DNA from: JANMQK01 sp031370485
GTDB lineage: Bacteria > Acidobacteriota > Polarisedimenticolia > Gp22-AA2
DNA length: 13,798 nt
Assembly: GCA_031370485.1 (NCBI GenBank)
Contig: JANMQK010000052.1
Span: forward strand, 1-13,798
Direction: 5' to 3'
Of this stretch, positions 6,199-13,357 are shown in pieces. The translations under genes were made by a program, and so were the position numbers. The notes under the pieces are model-generated. The model worked only from the letters and a program-made list of their open reading frames with translations, did no database searches and was not told the DNA's origin. Each line of letters starts with the position of its first letter. Within the stretch, counting starts at the first letter, position 1.

Positions 6199-7599
6199 AT
6201 GGCTCAGGCGGCAAATGTTCTCCTGGTGAGCACCGACGTGGATTTCGTCCGGGGAGCGAGCGCGGCGCTCTGGAGCGCGGGCCACCGTGTCATGACGGTG
6301 GATCAGGCCTCGGCGGCCACCGAGCGGGTGCGTGAGCAGACTTTCGAGCTGGCCCTTGTCGACCTGGGGCTCGCGAACGGGGGAATCGCCCTTCTCGAGC
6401 AGATGAAGCAGGCCTCGGCCCAGACTCCCGTCGCCATCGTGTGCGAGCGGCCGGAGGTCGAAACCGCGATCGCTGCGCTGCGCAAAGGGGCCTACGACCT
6501 GCTCTGCAAGCCGGTCTCCGACGCGGAGCTCCTGTCGCTGACGGAGCGCGCCGCGACCATCAAGCAGCTCGGGTACGAGCGCCGGCGTGCCGCCGAGGAG
6601 CTCCACTCGGAGAAGGTCAAAAACCTCGAGCTGCGGCGGAGTCTCCAGGGGCAGTATGCCTTCGGCTCCATCCTCGGGCGGAGCCCCAAGATGACCCAGA
6701 TCCACGACCTCCTGCGGGAGATCACGGCAACCGACTCGACGGTGCTGATCATGGGCGAGAGCGGGACGGGGAAGGGACTCATCTCCCGCATCCTGCACTA
6801 CAACTCCGAGCGCGCCGAGGGGCCGTTCGTCGAGGCGAATTGCGCGGTCTATTCAGAGGGAATTCTCCACTCGGAGCTCTTCGGGCACGAGAAGGGGGCC
6901 TTCACCGGAGCCGTGAAACAGAAGAAGGGGCGGTTCGAGCTGGCGCAGGGAGGCACGATCTTCCTGGATGAGATCGGCGACCTCTCGCCGGCCACCCAGT
7001 TGATGCTCCTGCGGTTCCTCCAGGAAAGGGTCTTCGAGCGCGTCGGTGGCGAGGAGACGATCCATGTGGACGTGCGGGTGATCGCGGCGACCAACAAGAA
7101 CCTGCAGGAAGGCATGGAGAAGGGCAGCTTCAGAAACGACCTCTTCTACAGGCTGAACGTCATCCCGCTCCAGATCCCGCCGCTGCGGGAGCGGATCGAG
7201 GACATCCCGATCCTCGGGATGGAATTCCTGGAGAGGGTGCAGAAGAAGCTTGGCAAGACCCTGAAGGGGTTCTCGAGCGAGGCACTCGATGCGATGTGCC
7301 GCTACTCCTGGCCGGGGAACGTCCGCGAGCTGGAGAACGTCGTGGAACGCACGATCGTCCTCGCCAAGGGCGATCTCCTCGAGCTGAGCGACCTGCCGCC
7401 CAACCTCAAGGACAGCGCGATCCAGGGGAGCGACGTCAAGCTGTCGCTGAACGAGAACGAGCGCCTCTACATCCTCAAGACCCTCGCCGAATGCAACTGG
7501 AACAAGAAGATGGCTGCCTCCCTCCTCGGGATCAACCGCAGCAGCCTCTACAGCAAGCTGAAGAAGCATGCAATCGGCCGGGCAGGGTCCATGAACTGA
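6199..7599 (+). CDS. NtrC-family sigma-54-dependent activator with degenerate receiver
   Basis: A bacterial enhancer-binding protein of 466 aa: receiver-like domain (about 5-120), coiled linker (120-152), AAA+ domain (about 156-390) and Fis-type helix-turn-helix (about 420-462, ending NRSSLYSKLKKH). It would remodel sigma-54 RNA polymerase; the GAFTGA loop is intact at 233-238 and Walker B is FLDE at 255-258. In the receiver the acidic pair is replaced by Ser11-Thr12, the conserved Thr/Ser by Cys82, while Asp55 and Lys104 remain, so normal phosphorylation is doubtful. Walker A is GESGTGKG (186-193), with Gly where the family normally has Glu. The frame is open to 6025, but ATG 6199 is chosen because a GGAGGGG ribosome site (6184-6190) precedes it and the receiver fold begins at once. 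The kinase gene follows after 58 nt, implying a shared pathway. Target promoters are unknown. Confidence 0.9.
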   Translation: MAQAANVLLVSTDVDFVRGASAALWSAGHRVMTVDQASAATERVREQTFELALVDLGLANGGIALLEQMKQASAQTPVAIVCERPEVETAIAALRKGAYDLLCKPVSDAELLSLTERAATIKQLGYERRRAAEELHSEKVKNLELRRSLQGQYAFGSILGRSPKMTQIHDLLREITATDSTVLIMGESGTGKGLISRILHYNSERAEGPFVEANCAVYSEGILHSELFGHEKGAFTGAVKQKKGRFELAQGGTIFLDEIGDLSPATQLMLLRFLQERVFERVGGEETIHVDVRVIAATNKNLQEGMEKGSFRNDLFYRLNVIPLQIPPLRERIEDIPILGMEFLERVQKKLGKTLKGFSSEALDAMCRYSWPGNVRELENVVERTIVLAKGDLLELSDLPPNLKDSAIQGSDVKLSLNENERLYILKTLAECNWNKKMAASLLGINRSSLYSKLKKHAIGRAGSMN

Positions 7600-7657
7600 C
7601 GCGGCCCGCGGGCCCCGAGAGCCGGGAGGTTCGCGTTCGATCGCGCCAGGAGACGGA

Positions 7658-9658
7658 ATGAGGGACCTCACACGGGGGACGCGGCTCTATATCCTGGGGA
7701 TCGAGGCGGCGGCCGCGGCGATCCTTTTCTACCTCCTGCGCACCCAGCCGCTGGTCATCACCACCGATTACATCGCCCTGATGATCATCGGGGCGATCAT
7801 GTCGCCTCACGTCGTGCATCTCGGCATGCGCGTCGAGATGTCCATCACGCACCCTTTCATCCTCGCGAGCATGATCCTGATGGGCCCGACCGAGTCGGTG
7901 CTCGTGGCCATCGTCTGCATCGGCAGCGTATGCATCTTCCGCACGCCCCGCATGGAGGCCTACCGTTCCTTCTTCAACGTGGCTTCGATCGTCGTCGCCA
8001 CCTTCGTGACCTGCGAGACCTACCGCCTCCTTGGCGGCGCGAAGGGCCTCCTGGGGCCGAACAGCACGGTTTTGGCGTTGATGGCCTCCACCCTGATCTT
8101 CTATCTCGCCAACACGTACAGCGTCTCGATCGTCGTCGCCCTCGTGAACGGGCTGAACGTTTTCAAGGTATGGAAAGAGAACTTCCTCTGGTCGGCGCCG
8201 TCCTTCTTCGCCGGCGGGTCCGTGGCCCTGGGGATGTCGTACTTCCTCGAGCGGTTCGGCATCTATTCGTTCATTCTCTCGCTGCCCTTCTGCGTGCTGA
8301 TCTACTACTCGTACAAGATGTATCTCGACAAGCTCGACGAGAAACGGCAGCACCTGAAGGACATCGAAGGCATGAATGCCGACCTCGAGCGCAAGGTTCG
8401 CGAGCGCACCCAGGAGCTCGAGGTCGTCAACCAGAAGCTGCAGGATTCGAATCGCGAGCTGCAGCGAGCGAACTCGCTCAAGAGCGAGTTCCTGGCGAAC
8501 ATGTCCCACGAGCTGCGCACGCCCCTGAACGCGATCATCGGCTTCTCGGAGCTCCTTCTCGACCCCGGGTTCGGCGCCCTCGACAGCGACCAGAAAAGCC
8601 ACGTGAGCGACATTCTCAGCAGCGGCCGGCACCTTCTCGAGATGATCAACGACATCCTCGATCTCTCGAAGATCGAGGCGGGCAAGATGACGCTGACCGA
8701 CGAAACCTTCGCGCTGGCGCCGGCCGTCGAGGAGGCGATGGCGCTTCTCCGCGTGGAGGCCGGCCGCAAGCAGATCGAGATGATCTCGGAGGTCGGGGAG
8801 GGAGTGGAGGAGATTCGCGCCGATCGGAGCAAGGTCAAGCAGATCATGTACAACCTCCTGAGCAACGCCGTAAAGTTCACCCCCTCGGGCGGGCGGGTGG
8901 CCTTGCGGGTCAAGCGCGCCGGCGGCCACGCGGAAATCTCCATCAGCGACACGGGCATAGGGGTCCGCGAGGAGGATAGACAGAGGATCTTCCAGGCCTT
9001 CACGCAGGTCGACGGGTCCTACGCGCGCAAGTACCAGGGAACGGGGCTGGGGCTGACCCTGGTCAAGAAGTTCGTGGAGATGCACGGCGGCCGGGTGGAC
9101 GTGCAAAGCGCCGTCGGGCAGGGAAGTGTCTTCACGGCGACCCTGCCCGAAGCCCTCCTCAAGAACGAGACCTCGTACGACCGGACCGAGAGGACGTCGC
9201 CCGGCTCACCTGACCCCGCCACGAGGAGGGCGGGCGGCCTCCTCCCGCCGCCGGGGACGCGGCCCGGGGAGGGCCCCCTCATCCTGGTGGTCGAGGACAA
9301 TCCATCGAACATGCGGCTGGCCTCGAACCTGCTGCGCTCCCAGGGCTACAGGGTGGCGGAAGCAGTCACCGGCGAAGAGGCCCTCGAGGCCTTGAAGTTC
9401 CTCCACCCGAGACTCATATTGATGGACATCCAGCTCCCGGGCCTGGACGGGCTGGAGGTGGCGCGCGTGATAGCGGGCGCCCCCGCGACCAGGGCCATAC
9501 CGGTGGTGGCGCTGACGGCACACGCCATGAAGGGGGATGAGGTCCGGGCCCGCGAGGCGGGCTGCGTCGGGTACATCCCCAAGCCGATCGACACCGCCTG
9601 TTTCGCGCAGCAGATCGCCGCCTTCCTCGAGGAAGCGCCGGCGGCCACGGCGTCGTGA
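7658..9658 (+). CDS. polytopic membrane hybrid histidine kinase (HisKA-HATPase-REC)
   Basis: Membrane sensor kinase of 666 aa. About six hydrophobic segments occupy residues 9-220 (for example 11-27, 37-55, 66-93, 107-122, 138-163, 178-219). Such an integral sensor with short loops resembles N-termini found on some HD-GYP and GGDEF proteins, and its signal is unknown. A coiled-coil signalling helix (about 224-275) leads to HisKA with the phospho-accepting His284 in SHELRTPLN, then HATPase_c with Asn399 and Asn403 (N box), DTGIG at 431-435 and GTGLGL at 461-466. A Pro/Gly-rich linker (about 503-538) joins a C-terminal receiver with Glu546/Asp547, phospho-acceptor Asp590, Thr620 and Lys642, all intact. 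The ATG has AGGAG 5 nt upstream. No HPt domain is seen, so the next step would need one elsewhere or direct transfer. The downstream receiver-kinase gene overlaps by 4 nt. Confidence 0.93.
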   Translation: MRDLTRGTRLYILGIEAAAAAILFYLLRTQPLVITTDYIALMIIGAIMSPHVVHLGMRVEMSITHPFILASMILMGPTESVLVAIVCIGSVCIFRTPRMEAYRSFFNVASIVVATFVTCETYRLLGGAKGLLGPNSTVLALMASTLIFYLANTYSVSIVVALVNGLNVFKVWKENFLWSAPSFFAGGSVALGMSYFLERFGIYSFILSLPFCVLIYYSYKMYLDKLDEKRQHLKDIEGMNADLERKVRERTQELEVVNQKLQDSNRELQRANSLKSEFLANMSHELRTPLNAIIGFSELLLDPGFGALDSDQKSHVSDILSSGRHLLEMINDILDLSKIEAGKMTLTDETFALAPAVEEAMALLRVEAGRKQIEMISEVGEGVEEIRADRSKVKQIMYNLLSNAVKFTPSGGRVALRVKRAGGHAEISISDTGIGVREEDRQRIFQAFTQVDGSYARKYQGTGLGLTLVKKFVEMHGGRVDVQSAVGQGSVFTATLPEALLKNETSYDRTERTSPGSPDPATRRAGGLLPPPGTRPGEGPLILVVEDNPSNMRLASNLLRSQGYRVAEAVTGEEALEALKFLHPRLILMDIQLPGLDGLEVARVIAGAPATRAIPVVALTAHAMKGDEVRAREAGCVGYIPKPIDTACFAQQIAAFLEEAPAATAS

Positions 9659-10908
9659 GCGGTGCCGCCGCTCCAGCCGAACGGAGGGACGAGGTGCCTG
9701 AGACCGATCCACCGAAGAGCCCGGCGCCGATCATGGTCGTCGACGACGACCAGCGAAACGTACGCCTCGTGGAATCGATCCTGAAGGCCAACGGCTACCG
9801 GGTCGTGAGCGCCTTTGACGGCGAGGAGGCCCTGCGCCTGGTCGAGGCCGAGCGGCCGGACCTGCTGCTGCTGGATGTCATGATGCCCAAGATGAGCGGC
9901 CTCGAGCTATGCCGCCGGCTCAAGAGCCGCTACGAGACGAGGCTTTTGCCGATCGTCATGGTCACCGCGCTCAATTCGCTGGAGGACAAGGTGCAGGCGC
10001 TCGAGATGGGCGCGGACGACTTCCTCAGCAAGCCAATCAACAAGACGGAGCTCCTGGCGCGGGTGCGCTCGATCCTCCGCGTCAAGGCGCTGCAGGACGA
10101 GGTGGAGCGTCAGAGGATGACGCTCGCAGCCACGAACCAGCAGCTCATGAAGATGGAGCTCTTCAAACAGTCGCTGATGCAGATGGTGGTCCACGACCTG
10201 AAGAACCCGCTGGCGGGGGTGATGGGCAACATCCAGCTGATCCAGCTCCAGCACGCCCAGCTCTCCCCGGCGAAGCTCAACGAGATCCTGGAGCGCACGC
10301 AGGAGAGCGGACGTCAGTTGATGCGCATGATCCTCAACATCCTCGACATGGGCAAGCTCGAGGAGCAGAAGATGCCGGTGCGGCTGGAGCAGGTCGCGCT
10401 GCGGGACCTGGTCGAGGAGAACATGGCGGAGATGCGGGGTCTCAGTGCGCGGGACGGCGTCCGGCTCGAGAACCGCGTCGGCCTCGAACTGCCGTCCCTG
10501 GTCGCCGATCGTGAAATCCTGGGAAGGATCCTCGCCAACCTGCTCAGCAACGCCTTCAAGCACACGCCCCGCGGGGGTCTCGTGGCGGTCGAGGCCCGGC
10601 AGGAAGGGGAGGAGACCGTCCTGGCTGTCAGCGACACGGGCGAGGGGATTCCCGAGGATCTGCTGCCTTACATTTTTGACAAGTACGTCGCGGGCGAGCC
10701 CGCGGACAGCCGCCGGATGCTCTACGACTCGGGGCTGGGGCTGACATTCTGCAAGCTGGCGGTGCAGCGGCACGGAGGGCGGATCTGGATCAACAGCCGC
10801 CCGGAGCAGGGCACCACCGTGTTCGTGGCGCTGCCCCGGACCGCGGCCGCGGATCCCGCCGGGGGCGCGTCGTCGACCCTTTCCCCCGCCGGGACCGAGG
10901 CCGCTTGA
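9655..10908 (+). CDS. soluble receiver-histidine kinase (REC-HisKA-HATPase)
   Basis: A 417-aa cytoplasmic protein with the reverse order of its neighbour. An N-terminal receiver (about 25-142) has Asp30/Asp31, phospho-acceptor Asp74, Thr104 and Lys126, all canonical. A coiled linker (145-172) joins a HisKA domain with His180 in VVHDLKNPLAG, then HATPase_c with Asn295/Asn299 (ANLLSNAFKH), DTGEG at 327-331 and GLGL at 360-363. The tail after 396 is low-complexity. There is no transmembrane or sensor domain, so the receiver is the likely input, for example from the upstream membrane kinase. GTG 9655 overlaps the upstream stop as GTGA, favouring translational coupling. GTG 9694 in the same frame (404 aa) has a better ribosome site, GGAGGG at 9683-9688, and may be the true start; both keep every domain. 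The phosphoryl recipient is unknown. Confidence 0.92.
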   Translation: MSGAAAPAERRDEVPETDPPKSPAPIMVVDDDQRNVRLVESILKANGYRVVSAFDGEEALRLVEAERPDLLLLDVMMPKMSGLELCRRLKSRYETRLLPIVMVTALNSLEDKVQALEMGADDFLSKPINKTELLARVRSILRVKALQDEVERQRMTLAATNQQLMKMELFKQSLMQMVVHDLKNPLAGVMGNIQLIQLQHAQLSPAKLNEILERTQESGRQLMRMILNILDMGKLEEQKMPVRLEQVALRDLVEENMAEMRGLSARDGVRLENRVGLELPSLVADREILGRILANLLSNAFKHTPRGGLVAVEARQEGEETVLAVSDTGEGIPEDLLPYIFDKYVAGEPADSRRMLYDSGLGLTFCKLAVQRHGGRIWINSRPEQGTTVFVALPRTAAADPAGGASSTLSPAGTEAA

Positions 10909-10933
10909 CGGTTCCATGACACGAGCCTACCTT
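10905..10933 (+). promoter_or_regulatory. weak candidate promoter before the DUF4388 gene
   Basis: TTGACG (10905-10910) and TACCTT (10928-10933) are spaced by 17 bp. The -35 match is good (5 of 6) and the -10 match poor (3 of 6). It sits at the end of the upstream kinase gene and could give the DUF4388 gene some independent expression within the operon. Confidence 0.2.
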
Positions 10934-10965
10934 TCCGCGACGGGGCCTTTACGGATGGTGCATTC

Positions 10966-12495
10966 ATGGGCGTAGGAGCCACCTCCGCCGCGCCGGGTTC
11001 CGCGGACAGGGGTTTTTGCACCCCTCCGTCACTGGCCGAGCTGATCCGCAACCTCTACCTCGAAGAACGCAGCGGGATCCTGATCCTGAGCCGCAGCGGC
11101 TCTGAAAAGCGTGTCTGGATGCTGCGCGGCATGATCCTGTGGGCCTCGTCCTCCCTGGAGGACGAAGGGCTGCCCGCCTTCCTGGCCCAGCGGGGGCTCA
11201 TCCGCCCCGAGGAAGCGGAGGCGCTCAAGGGGCTGGATGATCGGCAGGCCGGAGAGGCCCTCGTGGCCCGCGGGCAGGTCGCGGTCGCCACGATGCGCCA
11301 AGTGGTGCGCGACCTGACGCAGCAGATCCTCAGCGCCGTCTTCCGCTGGGAGGACCTCGCGTTCAGCTTCGAGGAAGGCCCGGTCCCCGTCGGCCTGATG
11401 GAAAGCAACGTCGTCGTGTCCTTCGAGCTGATCCTCCGGGCCCTCAGGCTGATGGGTGGCTTCGATCAGGTGCGGGAGGCGATGCTGCGGCAGGAGCGGG
11501 CGATCGGGTTGTCGGACAAGCCGTATCTGCCTCTCGAGCAGCTCGGGCTCACCTCCCTGCAGGGCTACCTGGTGTCGCGGATCGACGGGCGGACCAAGGC
11601 CCGGGAGATCCTGTCGCTGGTCCCCCCCGCGGACGAGGAGTCTGCGGCCCGCTTCCTGTTCGGGCTCCTGATTCTCGACCTGGCCAAGTTCATACCCCCG
11701 ATCGGGCCGGGGCTCCTCAGCTGCGAGGATCTCGTTCGGGGCGAGGACGAGAAGCGCCGCCGGGAGGAGCGCGAACGGAAGCAGATCCTCGACTACTACA
11801 CGCTGGCCTGCAAGGACGACGGGGTGACGCTGCTGGGTGTCCAGGAAGGCGCCGACCAGGATCAGATCAAGGTGGCCTACCAGGCCCTGCGGGATCGGTT
11901 CGAGCCCACGAGATTCCTGAAGAGCGTGCAGGTTGCGATGAAGGAAGAGCTGCAGATCATCGAGGCGCGCCTGATCGAGGCCTTGCTCGCGGCGCGCTCC
12001 CTGGGGCTCGGGCCCGTCCGCAAGTCCTCGGGGTCGTCCGATCGGGACGCCTCGCCCAACCTCGAGATCATGGCGCTGCGCAAGGAGCTCACCAAGACCG
12101 AGAAACAGTCGTTCGAGGAGGAACGCCTGCGCCTGGCCGAGCAGTTTCTCACCAGGGCGCGCGAGTACTGGAAGGTCAACGATTTCTTCAACTGCCTGCG
12201 CTACTGCGAGTTCTCCATCAGCCATAATCCGAACGACGCGGGGGCCCACGGACTCCTGGGACAGGCCCTGTCGAGGAATCCCGACTACCGCTGGCAGAAG
12301 AGGGCGGAGAACTCCCTGCTGCGCGCCGCCGAGCTCGAGCCGTTCAGCCCGGCGCACTGGATGAACCTCGGTGAGTTCTATCGCAGCCATGCCCTCGTCT
12401 CGAAGGCCAGGAAGAATTTCGAGAAGGCCCTAGAGATCCTGCCCTCGCACGCCGAGGCGCGCCACGCCCTGGAATCCCTGCCCGACAAGAGATAG
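10966..12495 (+). CDS. DUF4388 (PATAN-like) / J-like / TPR protein
   Basis: A 509-aa soluble multidomain protein, probably a signalling adaptor. Residues about 20-165 resemble DUF4388: SLAELIRNLYLEERSGILIL, then RVWMLRGMILWASS near 49-62, and LTQQILSAVFRWEDLAFSF at 117-135. A helical middle section follows (185-260), then a charged helix rich in Glu/Arg (260-273). Residues 276-345 look like a J domain (DYYTLACK, LLGVQEGADQDQIKVAYQAL), but the HPD tripeptide that stimulates Hsp70 is Glu313-Pro314-Thr315. The C-terminus (about 385-505) is TPR-like, with LGQALSRNPDYRWQKRAENSLLRAAELEP and NFEKALEILPSHAEA repeats. No enzyme motif or membrane segment is visible. It starts 57 nt after the receiver-kinase gene on the same strand, so it is probably part of the same pathway; DUF4388 proteins commonly accompany two-component systems. 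The specific partner is unknown. Confidence 0.85.
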   Translation: MGVGATSAAPGSADRGFCTPPSLAELIRNLYLEERSGILILSRSGSEKRVWMLRGMILWASSSLEDEGLPAFLAQRGLIRPEEAEALKGLDDRQAGEALVARGQVAVATMRQVVRDLTQQILSAVFRWEDLAFSFEEGPVPVGLMESNVVVSFELILRALRLMGGFDQVREAMLRQERAIGLSDKPYLPLEQLGLTSLQGYLVSRIDGRTKAREILSLVPPADEESAARFLFGLLILDLAKFIPPIGPGLLSCEDLVRGEDEKRRREERERKQILDYYTLACKDDGVTLLGVQEGADQDQIKVAYQALRDRFEPTRFLKSVQVAMKEELQIIEARLIEALLAARSLGLGPVRKSSGSSDRDASPNLEIMALRKELTKTEKQSFEEERLRLAEQFLTRAREYWKVNDFFNCLRYCEFSISHNPNDAGAHGLLGQALSRNPDYRWQKRAENSLLRAAELEPFSPAHWMNLGEFYRSHALVSKARKNFEKALEILPSHAEARHALESLPDKR

Positions 12496-12509
12496 CCCTG
12501 TTCGAGCCT

Positions 12510-12537
12510 TTGACAATCCCGGGCTCCGTGATATAAT
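12510..12537 (+). promoter_or_regulatory. consensus sigma-70 promoter of the yceD-rpmF-plsX cluster
   Basis: A perfect -35 TTGACA (12510-12515) and a perfect -10 TATAAT (12532-12537) are spaced by 16 bp. Transcription would begin near 12544, about 20 nt before the ATG at 12564. The stretch 12530-12590 is clearly more AT-rich than the rest of the window, as expected of a strong housekeeping promoter and leader. No Shine-Dalgarno precedes the ATG. Confidence 0.85.
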
Positions 12538-12563
12538 TCGCCGGTTTCCTGGATTATTTCTCT

Positions 12564-13079
12564 ATGTACTTAGAAACAAAGGAGATAGGGCCAGAGGGGC
12601 TGGCCGTGGATCGGCGCCTCGAACTCACCCCGCAGACGGGTCGCGGGGAGGAGCCGATACGGGTCGGGCCGGTGCACCTGAGCGGGGAGTTGTTCCGCGT
12701 TGACGGAGATATTGCGTTCTCGGGCGACATCGAGACAGTGGCCGCCTTGTCCTGCAGCCGTTGCGTGGAGCCCTTCGATCTTCCGCTCGGGCTGCATTTC
12801 AACCTGCTCTACGTGGCGGCCCCCGAGGAGACATTGAAAGGGGAGAGCCGTGTCCACGACGACAGCATCACGATCTCACACTACGACGGCGAGCGGATCG
12901 ACTTGGACGAGCTCCTCGCGGAACAGATCTACCTCGGGTTGCCGCTCAAGCCGCTCTGCACGCCTGACTGTAAAGGACTCTGCGCCGGCTGCGGCGCCAA
13001 CCTCAACTTGGAAGCCTGCAGGTGCCGCGAGGAGCGGTCCGGAGATCCACGCCTCCTCGGCCTGAAGTCGCTTCTCTAG
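12564..13079 (+). CDS. yceD: YceD/DUF177-family protein
   Basis: Member of the YceD/DUF177 family, encoded upstream of rpmF in most bacteria and linked in several organisms to 23S rRNA metabolism; its exact activity is not settled. The 171-aa length is typical. The N-terminus MYLETKEIGPEGLAVDRRLE fits the usual start of the family, so ATG 12564 is preferred over GTG 12606, although the latter has a GAGGGG ribosome site 6 nt upstream. Cysteine pairs that may bind zinc are visible: CSRC at 64-67 and a second cluster at Cys132, Cys136, Cys140 and Cys143 (CTPDCKGLCAGCG), followed by CRC at 152-154. The family signature around the second cluster is strong. It is the first gene of the cluster, 22 nt before rpmF, and is driven by the consensus promoter. 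Confidence 0.9.
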   Translation: MYLETKEIGPEGLAVDRRLELTPQTGRGEEPIRVGPVHLSGELFRVDGDIAFSGDIETVAALSCSRCVEPFDLPLGLHFNLLYVAAPEETLKGESRVHDDSITISHYDGERIDLDELLAEQIYLGLPLKPLCTPDCKGLCAGCGANLNLEACRCREERSGDPRLLGLKSLL

Positions 13080-13101
13080 ATCGGACACGGGACAGACTGA
13101 A

Positions 13102-13284
13102 ATGCCGAATCCCAAACGCCGTCACTCTCGTGCACGCCGCGACAAGCGGCGCGCCCACGATCATCTCGCCAGGCCCGCCCTTTCCAAGTGCCCGAACTGC
13201 GGCGAGGCCAAGCTGCCCCACAGGGTCTGCCAGCACTGCGGGCACTACAAGGGCAGGGAAGTCATTGACGTCGGAGAGGTCTGA
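13102..13284 (+). CDS. rpmF: 50S ribosomal protein bL32 (zinc-binding form)
   Basis: Small basic ribosomal protein of 60 aa, the usual length for bL32, part of the large subunit near the peptide exit region. The N-terminus MPNPKRRHSRARRDKRRAH is the characteristic basic tail. Four cysteines form a zinc ribbon: Cys30 and Cys33 (CPNC), Cys43 and Cys46 (CQHC). This is therefore the C+ form; zinc-free paralogues lack these residues, and none is present here. It lies between yceD and plsX as in many genomes and is probably transcribed from the promoter before yceD. Confidence 0.97.
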   Translation: MPNPKRRHSRARRDKRRAHDHLARPALSKCPNCGEAKLPHRVCQHCGHYKGREVIDVGEV

Positions 13285-13322
13285 GGGCGACCCCGGAACC
13301 CCCGGGATCCCACCCTTCCCGG

Positions 13323-13344
13323 CCGCTGCGCCTCAAGGCGGCGG
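13323..13344 (+). other. hairpin in the rpmF-plsX spacer
   Basis: In the 73-nt spacer, CCGC-TG-CGCC (13323-13332), a TCAA loop (13333-13336) and GGCG-GCGG (13337-13344) can pair into an 8-bp stem with a 2-nt bulge, ending 13 nt before the plsX ATG. It may adjust translation of plsX relative to rpmF or be a weak attenuator. There is no T-run. Confidence 0.3.
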
Positions 13345-13357
13345 CACGAGCCAGCGG

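Noticed and set aside
7532..9106. Minus-strand open frame (524 codons) opposite the membrane kinase
   Set aside because: Antisense to intact HisKA and HATPase motifs; the His/Asp/Arg-rich translation is typical of a complement of kinase codons.
9907..10917. Minus-strand open frame (336 codons) opposite the receiver-kinase
   Set aside because: Shadow of a fully recognisable REC-HisKA-HATPase gene; no domain or ribosome site.
11029..12390. Minus-strand open frame (453 codons) opposite the DUF4388 gene
   Set aside because: Antisense to DUF4388, J-like and TPR patterns; the translation has no recognisable fold.
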